DNA of 64,000 bases, from NCBI GenBank assembly GCA_951802195.1, contig OX637628.1, positions 1,178,001 to 1,242,000 of the forward strand. The letters are read 5' to 3'. Both the position numbers and the translations under genes were made by a program. The notes beneath the pieces were generated by a model. It made no database searches and was not told the origin of the DNA. It worked only from the letters and a program-made list of their open reading frames with translations. How positions within the stretch are numbered: the stretch's first letter is position 1; each line of letters opens with the position of its first letter. This stretch comes from Tausonia pullulans. Lineage: Eukaryota > Basidiomycota > Tremellomycetes > Cystofilobasidiales > Mrakiaceae. This document shows, one piece after another, positions 23,505-34,629 of the stretch.

Positions 23505-25174
23505 TCAGAGCCGAGCGCCAGACCCGGGACTTCCCGGCCGCCTCGATGCCGCCGTCGCGGCTTTGTTGAGCTCGTCCCGTATCTCGACGTGGACGTAGTG
23601 CTCCATGCCATCTGCAAGGCCGATGGGCTCGTCGACCTCGTGCTCGGTGCCGACTTCTCCAGGGTCCTAGAGCAGCCCGCTGTAGTCAGTGTTCGTCGGT
23701 GCACGCATGCAGAACTAAAGCAAAAAGAGGCTCGCTCACCTCTATGACCTCGCCGTTCGTTCCAAGCGTGACGTCCGCGAATGACCAGTTGCGCTCGACG
23801 CCCTTCTCGAGGAACCCAGCCTCTCCGTTCTTCTCGATCGACCAACCCTTCACCCCCTCTTCCGTGGGCCGCTTGTACACGCTATAACTCGCGCATCCAG
23901 CAGTGACCTCGAGTTCCGTATCCCCCGTGAGCGCCCTCCCAAGCGCAATGACGCTCGCCGCGTGTCCGACGAGCAAGATCGTCCGCGCCTCTGGGAACTC
24001 GGCTTCGATCCGCGGTACGAACGCCGAAATGAAGAGACGAGCGCGAGCGAGGAGAGCGGCGAGGGACTCGCCGGCTCGAGAAGGGTAGACAGTCGAGGTG
24101 TAAGTCGGGTGGAGGTCCGAGGGGGAGGGGAAGAGGGTGGTGAGGGTTGAGAGGGAGGGACGAGGGTGGAGTAGTCGGGGGGGACCAGGAGGGACCGGCG
24201 AGTACTGCACGTTGGGTTGTCGTCAGCTTGGAAAGAGATGAGTGCATAACACAAAGAGAGACAGAGCTACGCACCCACTCTCCGATGCCAAGCTCGACAC
24301 GGAGGGGGATCCCAATGGCGCGCGCGAGCGGGAGGGCCGTCTGGCAGCAGCGGTAGAAGCCCGAGGTGAAGATGAGGTCCGGCTTGGGCTGACGACGAAC
24401 GGGACAAGATAGAGTACGTCAGGGCGGGATGGACTGCAGGACAAGGATAGAGGAACCAGGAGGACGTACGACGTCGTCGGGAGGGTTGTTGAGGTGCTCC
24501 GCGAAGCGCTGGGCTTGCTCCTGAACACGAGTTGGGAACGTATGATCAGCCCAAAGCCATGAAGGGAGGTATCTCGGCATGGCTTGAAGAGGATAAGGGG
24601 GGCTGCCCGGCAGCGCAAGAGAACAGGCGCAAGCTTCCCCATCATCGATCGACCGGCATGAACCCTCCAACTCGACTGATGTCTTCTGCCCTACTAGCGG
24701 CAACGAGTCACTCCATCCCCCTCCCTCGCTTCCCAGCCTCCCTTCGGTCGGTTTAGATGCAGGCCAGCAATTCCGCCAGAACTTGCTGCATCCGCTTTCA
24801 CCTCGAGCAGCCTGCCCGCCCTCAACGCCCGTGTGCTCCTTCGGCTTATCGTCCCCCTCCCTCCGAAGTTGTCCTGTCAACGGAAAGAGAAACCACACCA
24901 CGCACAAGTCCGTAGCTCGCAAGCGGCGGGTCCCGGTTCATGCCCGTCGGGCTCGACCACGTCGGCGAGATCCAGTTCTGGCGGAAGCCATGCCGAGCGA
25001 TGATGATGGTCTGGAGATGGACGGAACGGGGAGGAGACGGAGCGAGGGAAGAGAGGGAAGCCGACGGGGCGGAGAGAACGAGCGGTCAGCCTTTGGGGGT
25101 TCTCGAAGACGCTTGCGACGTGGGCGAAGAGTGTTTGCTAGTGAGAGAAAGACTAAGCGGACCTCGAGGGGCAT
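23505..25174 (-). CDS. histidine phosphatase superfamily protein (Tfc7/tau55-like catalytic domain)
   Basis: Branch of the phosphoglycerate-mutase-fold phosphatases. A 12-nt first exon (25163-25174, MPLE) splices to 24906-25010, giving TIIIARHGFRQNWISPTW with the catalytic RHG motif. Later exons give EQAQRFAEHLNNPPDDV, then PKPDLIFTSGFYRCCQTALP with the expected Arg, GIPLRVELGIGEWYSPVPPG, and ARTILLVGHAASVIALGRAL with the second catalytic His. The last exon (23505-23666) ends SPGSGARL. About 300 aa. RHGFRxNW and GIGEW are typical of the domain fused to TFIIIC subunit Tfc7 in yeasts; here it stands alone, as in many fungi. The substrate is unknown. Confidence 0.85.
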
Positions 25175-25745
25175 GAGCGGAAGGGAGAGGGAGGGGGAGA
25201 GAAAGGAAGGAGGAGGCGAGGTGTGGTTGGGGGTAGGAGAGTGAGGGAGCTGTGACGAGTGTGCGGGGTTCGGCTCAGAGAGAACGAGCGAGCGGACGAG
25301 GCGAAGGGGCTCCGGGTCAGGCTGAGCCGGCGAAGGCTGCTCGGCTGACCCAGCAGACTTCGGGCGTGCCTGACCTGCAGGGATTCCATTTCCTTGCACA
25401 CAGCCGAGTTCGAGGCCATATGGAGAGAGCGTGGGTGTTTACCAACAACAGAAATTGGCAGAAGGCCGCTCAGCCACGCTCTCGTCAAGGACTTGAATGG
25501 GACGCAGACGACTACCAGATCCAGCCCATGACGGTGCACCAGTTTATCTCCCCTGCGAAGATCATCTAGAGCAAGCAACCTATCTTTCTCCTCAGAGTTC
25601 AATTAGTTGGTCTTCCGGGGCGAAGCTCGGCCCGTACATTATTAGAGCGTCCTCTGAAGCTGAATCAAGCCCCGCTACGACTGAGTCAGGGGTCAGTCGC
25701 TTGGTCAGGGGCATGGCTGGCAAAAGATGGCAAATTTCTGTTAAG
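25175..25745. other. intergenic before repeat copy 2
   Basis: Promoter side of the phosphatase gene. Purine-rich 25,180-25,310 on the plus strand (pyrimidine-rich in the gene's sense). No gene. Confidence 0.5.
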
Positions 25746-26186
25746 CAGGCACAACCAGCTTTCCAGCCGAATAAAACGACTGATCTCATCACTACTAGTG
25801 AGGTCTGATACGACCTAGCCCAAATAGGCGGCAAGGGTCCAGCCGCGCTCGACGAGTATCACCAACGAACGGCAGCCGAAACTGCGCGCCACGGGTGCGC
25901 CTCAAGCGCTCCCTGCCATCACACCTTCCCACTGCGTTGCCAGTCCCACGCACGTTGGATCCAAGGCAAAGAAAGAATGCCTCGGCGTGTCCTCACGTTT
26001 CGTTCAACCTGGGTCAGAAGAGGCGATGGCGGGGCAGATGAAGGGCGTGAGCTGAACCCATCCCTGCTCTCCTCCCCCCTCCTCTCGTCCGCGCCCACTC
26101 TCGTCCGCCGCCCACTCTCGCCCGCCGCCCACTCTCGCCCGCCGCCCATTCTGGACCCAGCCCAAAGCCAAAAGCCAGAAAAAAAC

Positions 26187-26261
26187 TACGAGTGACGCGC
26201 TCTACCACTGAGCTATCAGGGCCCAAGCCCCAAGCCAGGTTTGAACTGGCGACCTCATCAT
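26187..26261 (-). tRNA. permuted tRNA-Thr (CGT), copy 2
   Basis: Sequence identical to the copies at 11767 and 44828: 3' half, 4-nt spacer, 5' half, then a T7 run on the minus strand after one base. The same lack of a downstream 3' half excludes the standard gene order. Confidence 0.75.
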
Positions 26262-26613
26262 ATCTGCAGGAGGGTTCATCCCAACACCGACAATCAAGCC
26301 GGCGTCGTCAACCCCCCACTCGAGTCTTCGACACCATTGGCGCCACATCGATCTAAGAACCACCTCCCGATGGATGGCCCGCTTGTTTCTTGACATGGCG
26401 CCCGCTAGACATCGGCTTAGCATCCGCTAGACATCCGCGAGACATCTGCCAGACATCCGTTAGACATCCGCTGCCGCCCTTGTGGCTTCACACGTCGATG
26501 AGGGTAGGGGCATAGCCGACCGAGACCGCAAGCAAAAGGGAGGGAGAGACCCCGGCACCCGGAGTCCTCCCTCTCTCCCTCTCCCCCCGCAAAAGGAAGG
26601 ACAGAGGCTGCCT

Positions 26614-26781
26614 CGAAGATGGCAGGATTCGAACCTACGCGGCCAAAGGCCAACAGCTGACGATCTCCAGCCTGCTGCCCGTGCCCTCATCACTCCTCGG
26701 CGAGAGGGATGATCGAGGGCCGGGCGGGGCAGGGCGCGGTCGAGTTCGAAACTATCATCGTAACCACTTGATTACATCTCC
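26614..26781 (-). tRNA. tRNA-Ser (CGA) with 86-nt intron, copy 2
   Basis: Identical in all paired positions to copies 1 and 3. A T4 run follows the 3' end on the minus strand. It decodes UCG serine codons. Confidence 0.88.
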
Positions 26782-27571
26782 AGAGCGGGTGAACCGGTGA
26801 TATTGGAAGCTGCCGTGTGTGGGAATTACCATCTCCGGCGCGAAAGGGGAGTCTCCGCTCATCCCGGTGGTTCGACCAACCCCCCCCCCCCCCCTCTCAC
26901 GGCGCCCATCACGCCGTCCGGCCAACCATCCCCAGTGGTTCGACCAACCCCCCCCCCCCCCCCCTCTCACGGCGCCCATCACGCCGTCCGGCCAACCATC
27001 CCCAGTGGTTCGACCAACCCCCCCCCCCCCCCTCTCACGGCGCCCATCACGCCGTCCGGCCAACCATCCCCAGTGGTTCGGCCAACCCTCTTCCCACGGC
27101 GCCTCGCCCGACGTTCTCGCGCTCGGTCATGTCCGCTCTCCCTCTATCTAGCTACAACTCGCTATCTCTCATAGGGTTACCTCGTTCTCCACGTATAACT
27201 CATGACTTAAATACAAAAAAAAAAAAAAAAAACCGCTCTGACACCATCAGCATTCGTCATGGCGCCCCTCTCCAAACTTTCAACTGGAGATCGAGCATGT
27301 AACAAAAGGTGATACTTCTTTGTCCTTCGCATGATAACAAAAGTGAAGCATCGCGGGCTGAAGAGGCTAACGCCAAAGCCCATGTATCGACCAGCGAACG
27401 AAAGGTAGAGAGAGCCCTTCGCTCTCGCGCGCTCTTCCGATCTTCATTTACACCGGGGACGAATGAAAATACTCCTTATCAGAACATACAGAGTAATTCA
27501 AGAGAAGATGGCGGGTAAATGAGAATCTTGGGACGGGAAAGCGCCAGGTCGCTGTGGACGCTCATCGCAAG

Positions 27572-27584
27572 TTCCAGAGCCTTC
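27572..27584 (+). promoter_or_regulatory. heat-shock-element-like site upstream of HSP104
   Basis: Reads TTCCAGAGCCTTC, one base from the three-unit TTCnnGAAnnTTC element bound by HSF. It lies 148 bp before the HSP104 start codon. A looser TTC...GAA pair is at 27497-27506. HSP104 is a classic HSF target, so the match is credible but was not tested. Confidence 0.5.
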
Positions 27585-27669
27585 GCGGATACGACGCCGG
27601 CGGATTAGACTTTCCCGCGCGATGCTGGATGACGACGCCACGAGGCAAGCTAGCGCTTGAGTCGACCTC

Positions 27670-27675
27670 TATAAG
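27670..27675 (+). promoter_or_regulatory. TATA box of HSP104 (TATAAG)
   Basis: TATAAG 57-62 bp before the ATG, downstream of the HSE-like site, the arrangement usual for stress-induced fungal promoters. Confidence 0.5.
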
Positions 27676-27731
27676 TCACCTGCTTGCGTTGCCTCCTAAC
27701 CATCACCATCAGCACTCCTACCTCACGCATT

Positions 27732-30700
27732 ATGTCACAATTCGCACTCACCAGCCTTTCCGAAAAGGCAGTCTCCTCCGCTGCCCAGGTGCGTCGCTAG
27801 CCCTCGTTCTTCCTGCCCTGCCCTCCCCTCGACGGCGACAACCGACTGTTCGACATAACGGTACCCACTGACATCTCTTCCTCTAGCTCGCCCACTCCTA
27901 CGCATCCTCCCAAGTCTACCCGCTCCACCTCGCATACACCCTCCTCAGCGACCCGAACCAGACGCCCAACGCCAACGGCGATACGACCGGCGAGGCCCAG
28001 GGCCAGCAGTCGCTCCTATGGACTACCGTCGACCGATGCGGCGGCGACCCAGCCGCCCTGCGTTCATCGCTCCAGAAGGCCATTAACAAGTTACCCAAGC
28101 AGTCCCCTCCGCCACCGCAGGACGATGTCAGCATGGCCCCACTCATCCCCATCCTCCGGGCCGGCCAGGAAATGCAGAAGGTCCAAGTACGTCGTCTCCT
28201 TGCTCGTTCGGCCTGTCTCCCGCGAATCTTAAAGCAGCTGATGTGACCTTGTCTTCCGCGATCTCATTTTCACTCACCCACCCACAGAACGACTCGTACC
28301 TCTCCCCGCTCCACCTCATCCCGCCACTCCTCCAGCACCAATCAATTGCTCCTATCCTCGCCGCCCTCTCCCTCCCGGTCCAGCCGCTGCTTGACCAGCT
28401 CCAGGCCCTTCGGGCGGGCCGACGTGTCGACTCTAAGGACGCCGACAAAGGCGACGGCGAGGGAGGGGCCGGAGAGCATCTCAAGAAGTACTGTCAGGAT
28501 CTCACCAAGCTCGCCGAGGACGGCAAACTCGACCCAGTCATTGGACGTGACGACCAGATCCGAAGGGTGCGTAGTGTCCCACTCATCGCTTTGATTCGAC
28601 GAATATAGGACGCTGACAGCTTCCTTCATCTCACTTTCAGATGATCCGCATCCTCTGCCGCCGAACCAAGAACAACCCTGTCCTCATCGGAGAGCCTGGA
28701 GTCGGCAAGACGGCCGTCGTTGAGGGTCTCGCACAGCGGATCGTCCAGCGGGACGTTCCGTCCTCGCTCTTCGGGAAACTTTTCTCGCTCGACATGGGCT
28801 CGCTCATGGCGGGAGCCAAATACAAGGGCGAATACGAGGAACGTGTCAAGGGTGTCCTGACGTCAGTATCTCTCTCTTCTCTCTTATGTACTCCGTGCTG
28901 AGACGTCTTTCACTTGCTTCTACAGCGACATTGAAAAGTCTTCCGAGAACGGCGAGGGTATTATCCTCTTCATCGACGAGATGCATCTCGTTCGTCTCAT
29001 TTCCCCTCTTCGTCAAGGAAAAGCGCTCTGACCCTGTCTTTCCACTTCCAGATCATGGCCGGCCGCGGTAGCGACAGTGGAGGTATGGACGCCGCCAACC
29101 TCCTCAAGCCCCTGCTCGCCCGAGGCAAGCTCCGCTGTATTGGAGCGACGACGCTCTCCGAGTACCGCGAGTACATTGAGAAGGACGTAAGTAATTGATG
29201 TCTTCTATACATCACCTGCCGTGACTACAGAGACCTCGCTGAATTCTTCCCTCATCTCCAGGCTGCCTTCGAGCGTCGTTTCGCCCAGGTTCTCGTCTCT
29301 GAGCCCAGCGTCCCTGAAACTATCTCCATCCTTCGCGGAATCTCGGAGAAGTACGAGATTCACCACGGAGTTCGCATTCTGGATTCTGCGCTAGTTCTCG
29401 CTGCCCAACTGGCCAAGCAGTACCTCACTCAGCGCCGGCTGCCCGACTCGGCGATCGACCTGCTCGACGAGGCTGCCTCGTCTGTCAAGATCGCTCGTGA
29501 GACGAGGCCAGAGCAGCTCGACCTGCTCGAGCGGAGGCGTCTCGAGCTGGAGGTTGAGATCCACGCCCTCGGAGTGAGTCAGCCCTTCATTTGACCACAT
29601 GCCAATGCCAAGCTGACCTATTGTCGCCCAATCCTCATTACACAGCGCGAGAAGGACTCTGCCTCCAAGGAGCGCCTCGAAACCGCCCGCAAGGCCGTCC
29701 AGGATCTTGAGGACCAGATCGAGCCCCTCAAGGCTCAGTACGAGGCCGAGAAGTCGCGCGGCAACGAGATCAACTCTGTCCGGTCCAAGATCGACGAGCT
29801 CCGCGCCAAGGTGCTCGACGCTGAGCGCAGGGGCGACCTCGAGACCTCGGCCGACCTCAAGGTGGGTTTATTTTCCTACATCTCTCCCCTGGTTCAGGGT
29901 TCGTCGTTTGACATCATTTCCCTCTCCACCAGTTCTACGCCATCCCGGACCTCCAGAAGCGCCTCGTCCAACTCGAGGAGAAGAAGGCTCAGAAGGAGGC
30001 TGCCGGCGAGATGGAGAAGACCGACGTCGTTACCCCGGATGAAATTGCCGAGGTTGTCGCCCGCTGGACGGCCATCCCCGCCCAGCGGCTCATGACGACG
30101 GAGAAGCAGAAGCTCCTTCAAATGGAGAAGCTTCTCACCAAGTCCATCGTCGGTCAGCCCGAGGCCGTCAGGGCCGTCTCCAACGCCGTCCGCCTCAACC
30201 GCTCTGGACTTGGCAACGCCAACCGCCCGATCGCCTCGTTCCTCCTCTGCGGTCCCTCGGGAACCGGAAAGACCCTTCTCGCGAAGACACTCGCTGAGTT
30301 CATGTTCAACTCTGCCGAGGCCATGGTCCGAATTGATGCGTGAGTGGCGACACCTTGTCTTCATCCCTTCTTGTCACGCTCATCGCTGAACGGCGACCTT
30401 CCTCTCTCTATGCCCCCCTTTTCAATATCGGTGTCCCTTAGATCCGAGTACGCGGACCGTCACTCCACCGCCCGTCTCGTGGGCGCTCCTCCAGGCTACG
30501 TCGGCTACGACCAGGGTGGCCAGCTGACCGAGGCCGTCCGCCGCAAGCCATACACGCTTGTCCTCGTCGATGAGGTCGAGTGCGTCATGCTCTTGCCTTA
30601 GTCTCTCTTCTCTGGTCTCAAACTGACTGCTTCCACCCCCATCCGCTTGCCCCCCATAGGAAAGCCTCCCGCGAATTCGTGATGATCTTCCTCCAGATCC

Positions 30701-31472
30701 TCGACGAGGGCCGTCTCACTGACGGCAAGGGTCGCGTCGTCGACTTCAAGAACACCATCATTCTGTTCACGTCCAACCTCGGTGCTGCTTTCCTGAACGA
30801 GGTCGGCGAGGGCCCCATCCCGCCTGCGACTAAGAACCTCGTCACGGGCGCCGTCGCCGCCCACTTCCCTCCCGAGTTCATCGTAAGTGATACACATCAT
30901 TGCTCGCTTATGCATCTTCTGGTTACTGACGCATTCGCTACTTCTATTTGCGCCCTCCAGAACCGCCTGGATGAGACCATCATCTTCCGCGCCCTCTCCC
31001 GGTCTGACATGATTAAGGTCGTCGAGATCCGGCTCCGCGAGATTGAGCAGCGGCTCCGGGCCAACAAGAAGATCCGCATCGATATCGATCAGGCCGCCAA
31101 GGACTGGCTCGCGAGCGCCGGCTTCAACCCGCAGTACGGAGCGAGGCCACTCGCGAGGGTCATCCAGCAGGAGGTCCTCTTCCCGCTCTCGAAGGTGAGG
31201 CGGGGCTCTCTTTCGCTCTCACTTGCCTCTCTCCTAAGACTTCGATTGTTGACTGCCCGCCCTTCCTTCCATTACTTCCGTTACCACAGATGGTTCTCGA
31301 TGGCTCTGTTCGCGAAAACGAGACGGCCCAGATTACCGCCGACCCCGTTCGGAACCGGCTCGTCATCCAGCCGAATCACGAGGCCGAGGTTGAGTTCCTC
31401 GCCGACGAGGACACGGACATTGATGAGGACGAGGACGAGGCGGCCGAGATGGAAATTGAGGAGATGGACTGA
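27732..31472 (+). CDS. HSP104: HSP104 protein disaggregase (ClpB family, class I AAA+)
   Basis: Hexameric ATP-driven disaggregase that pulls polypeptides from aggregates with Hsp70/Hsp40. Start [19 protein letters not shown] (exon 27732-27788). Clp_N repeats follow ([35 protein letters not shown]). NBD1 has Walker A GEPGVGKT, pore loop KYKGEYEER and Walker [10 protein letters not shown]. The middle coiled coil spans roughly 29,640-30,000. NBD2 has Walker A GPSGTGKT, pore GYVGY in [15 protein letters not shown] and Walker [11 protein letters not shown], with [15 protein letters not shown] in the C-terminal small domain. The end is very acidic ([17 protein letters not shown]), as in fungal Hsp104. 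About a dozen introns. All catalytic motifs are intact. Confidence 0.96.
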
Positions 31473-32553
31473 GGAGGCACCAAGTGTGTGAGATTGCTCC
31501 TTACCTTACTTTTTTTTGTACAATTTATATGATTCAATGACTGGGTTTCTTATTACCTGACCTTTTGAGGGCTGAAAGGAACTTTGCCAAGGCCGGAGGA
31601 GAGAGAGTGCGGAGCCGGAACGAGGAGACAAGACGGCACTCGCCTCGCCTCTGTGCAACTAAACCGATGCCACCAAGACAATGTACAGCTCTGCTTCGCC
31701 TCTTCTCCCGTCCGTGTGAGAAACGCCAGAGTACTCTTAACGAAGATCATTACATCACTTCGCTCACAATCAATAGCGCGAGCGTGACCCTTTTCCCCCC
31801 ATTCCTTCGCATCCTTCCACACCCATGGCTGACCGACGACCCTCCTTCTTTCAATACCTCGATCTACTTTCTTCTCGGATCCCATTATAGCGACAGGAAC
31901 TGCACCGCAATTCTTAGGAGCGCCCCCGGGCTACGTCGACCACAATCAGGGCGGTCAGCTGACCGAGACCGACCGCCCCAAGCGGTGTGTATCAGCCTCA
32001 TCGTCGGGGTAGAATACGGTCCGACTTGTCTGGAGAGGACCCGACTGGGTTGTGCCTATGGTAGATATTCTAGTCCTCTCCTCGCGTTCTAGTCCCCAAA
32101 TGGAGGGGACTTGGGCAAGCCCGTGGGTCCGTCATCAGTCTTGCTCATGCGTCTCTCCGCCGTTCCATTGATCTCAGCGTTCCAGTATGTCACCATGCGA
32201 GTCTCCCGCAGTTTTTCGGCCCAAATTAGGGTGCGCATGCTGCGACGCACGCGCACGCTGCGTCGGAAGCTCCTCTTCGGGCGATGACGCATTTCGCTTT
32301 GGACAGGGGGTGCATGTTTGGCTTGCCCGCCTGCTCTTGCATTGCCTCGTCATGCAATGCATCATCCACCCACCTTCGAATGACCCCCGCTCGTTCGTTC
32401 CACTCCAACAACCACTTTCTACACTTACTCTCTCTCAAGCCCATCCCACCCTACCCCTAGCCGTGAGCCCTTGAACTCCCTCGTCTACAAGCGCCCTTAT
32501 CCCAACTCCGCACTGACACTTGGTAGACGCACCTCCTCTCTCCCCAGACAGCC
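31473..32553. other. intergenic with HSP104 relic
   Basis: 3' flank of HSP104, then the relic listed separately, then the promoter of the PalI-like gene. No other gene. Confidence 0.5.
31880..31985 (+). pseudogene. relic of an HSP104 NBD2 segment
   Basis: One frame reads HYSDRNCTAI, and after a shift of frame GAPPGYVDHNQGGQLTETDR. This aligns with the HSP104 stretch [11 protein letters not shown] / [20 protein letters not shown] encoded at 30,440-30,550 in the same window. The pore tyrosine of GYVGY is changed (GYVDH). Only about 35 codons remain and no exon borders are visible, so it is a broken local duplicate 400 bp past the parent gene, not a working exon. Confidence 0.75.
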
Positions 32554-33848
32554 ATGGCCCGCGCTGCTGTCCCTGGAGCGATCATCTCGCTCATCGCCTT
32601 CGTGCTTCTTCTTCTCTGCGCCCTTTCGACGCCAATCATCAAGCCTAGTGCGTGTGGTCACCTTGCGAACGAGTATTGGGCAGCACGGTACATCGGCTGA
32701 CGACGAATTATTTACACTCTTTCTCCCACCACTCTTTGCCAGTCTACTATCTCGAAGCGAGAGTCAATTCCAACCAAAATATTGGTACCAGCGTCACTGG
32801 CGACGTTAAGTTCGGCATCACGGGCTATTGCTCGAGTGGGGTCGGAGTCGAGTGCGTCTTGGATATAATCCTCCCTGGTCACTGCGCCGCGCCGCCAGGT
32901 CTGACTTGTGCTTCGTCTACACAGGTCGCTCATTGGCTCGAGCGCTCCGGTGGGTGACGGATGCTCGTCTCCGAAGATTGGCTACAACCCGAATCTCAAT
33001 GAGATCCTCGGCGTTAATATCATCAATGAAGACAAAACCAACATGGTCCGTCCGCCGTGAACCACGGGCTTGTTTTGTCGGGCCGTCCCTGACAACCTCA
33101 ACTCTTCACCTCACCCAGATCTTCAAGGCACTCACGGCGGTCACCTCTCTCGTCATTGCATGTGCGTTCGTTCGTCCTTGGGCCTTTATTTCCGACAGAT
33201 GAACTGACCTCCCTTCTGCTTCAGCCGCCTGCCTGGCGCTCCTTTGCTTCGTCTCGAGCCTCTTTGCCGTCATGTGCTCTTCTCGTTTCTGGGAGATTAT
33301 GTAAGCACTCCTTACCTTCCCTCCGCTATGCCTGATCGCTGATCATAGACTGCTTGCAGGTCCTTCATCTGGTCCCTCCTTGCCACCATCGTGACCTGGG
33401 CCTCATGGATCATCGTACGGTCCACTTTCATCTCTCGTTTCGCTTGGGATTTTCTAACATACCATTATCATCGCAGAACATCGTCATCTTCGCCCTGGCC
33501 AAGAAGCGCCTCGCCGACTACTCATCCAACACTCTCGGCGCGAGCTACGGTCCGGCTCTCTGGATGCACCTCGCCGGAGCCATCGTTCTTCTGTGAGCCC
33601 CTTAACTTGTTTCACCTTTCTTTTTTTTCCTCCCCATCGCTCAGCTTCTGATCTCATGCTCTTATCTCTCCTGTAGCGTCGCCGTTTGTTTCACGGGCTT
33701 TGGCATGTGCGGCACGTACAGCCGGGCCTCGAGGCGCGACCGTCGGGCGGCGGCGCACCAGCAGGATGCCGTCTACACCGAGAAGCCCATCGGCGCTAGG
33801 AGGCACTTCTGGCAGAGACGCCAGAAGGGGAACCTCGGGACGTACTAA
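32554..33848 (+). CDS. SUR7/PalI family membrane protein, paralogue 1
   Basis: Four-helix plasma-membrane protein of the SUR7/Rim9/PalI family (eisosome or ambient-pH signalling). Starts MARAAVPGAIISLIAFVLLL with TM1, then CALSTPIIK and an extracellular loop VYYLEARVNSNQNIG...FGITGYCSSGVGVE, standing where the family W-x2-GxWxxC-like motif sits, then CSSPKIGYNPNL. TM2 and TM3 follow (IFKALTAVTSLVIA; ALLCFVSSLFAVMCSSRFWE; SLLATIVTWASWII), then AKKRLADYSSN, TM4 LWMHLAGAIVLL and a basic tail ending RRQKGNLGTY. About seven exons. Which of Sur7, Fmp45 or PalI it corresponds to is not decided by sequence. A paralogue lies inverted at 45.6-47.0 kb. Confidence 0.85.
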
Positions 33849-34629
33849 ATACGTTGCGGTCCTCAGCTCGCTGCCTCCAGTAGCAGGTGGTAGTTCCTGA
33901 AAAAACCTGTTCGCTCGCACTAGCGAGATATAGCGTTTACTCTAGCTTAGTTTAGCTCGTGGTTCCGTCGTTCTCCTTCATTACTTTCACGACCCAATAT
34001 CTTAACGGCCCATTTGTCTCGCGGATCTCGCGTAAATGGGAACGACAGCGGGGAGAAGGCGGCGAGTCTGTCTCCCTCAGATGTCGAAGCCTCAACAGAA
34101 CCAACCACTCAACTCGACTTTCCCTCCCTCTCGGAGGAGACAGAGAAAGCGGACCGAGGGCACACAGCTGGTCGACCAACGACGGCTCTCACTCCCTTCT
34201 TCATCCGGCCGGCCTCTTCACTCGCCGCTGACAAAGTTGACATGCCCTCTCCTCTCTCCCCTTTCCATCGAGGGCCCACTGCGAAGCGCATGGCCCGGCC
34301 GTCTCAACGCGGCCAGCTTTCCCAAGACGTTCGCGTTCGTTCGTTCACTGATTGACTGACTGGCTGTCTGGCTGGACCAACCCAACCTCCCCCGTCCTTT
34401 TCGCATGAGCCAGCCATGACGGAAAGCCCTTTGCATAGGGGAGTAAAGGAAAGAGAAGGGAAAAGAGCATGATCTCAGGTTCTCCTTCTTTAAGCCTCCT
34501 CAGTGCGGAGACGAGCGCCGGCTGGAGAGAAGAAAGCACCAGGGGAACGAACGGGAGGGAGAGAGGGAGGGAGGAAGCGGTGGGCAAAAGTCAGCATCCG
34601 CTTCAGGGAAGGGGAGAGAGGGACCGAGA
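33849..34629. other. convergent intergenic region
   Basis: Between the PalI-like and eL32 3' ends. No gene or repeat supported. Confidence 0.5.

Larger units (their letters stand above)
25746..27232 (+). repeat. tRNA-bearing repeat, copy 2, with minisatellite and poly(A) tail
   Basis: 25757-26815 is nearly identical to copy 1 and to inverted copy 3. It is followed by a C-rich minisatellite (26,865-27,090, about three units with C12-C14 runs), then the retroposon tail module ending in A18 (27215-27232). The GGGCGGCGGGCGAGAGT-type minisatellite has about four units. The whole composite matches the inverted copy 3 end to end except at the minisatellites and a short stretch at 26,815-26,865. Strand is the poly(A)-sense strand. 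Confidence 0.87.
27233..27731. other. HSP104 upstream region
   Basis: No gene. Holds the heat-shock-element-like sites and TATA box listed below. Confidence 0.5.
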
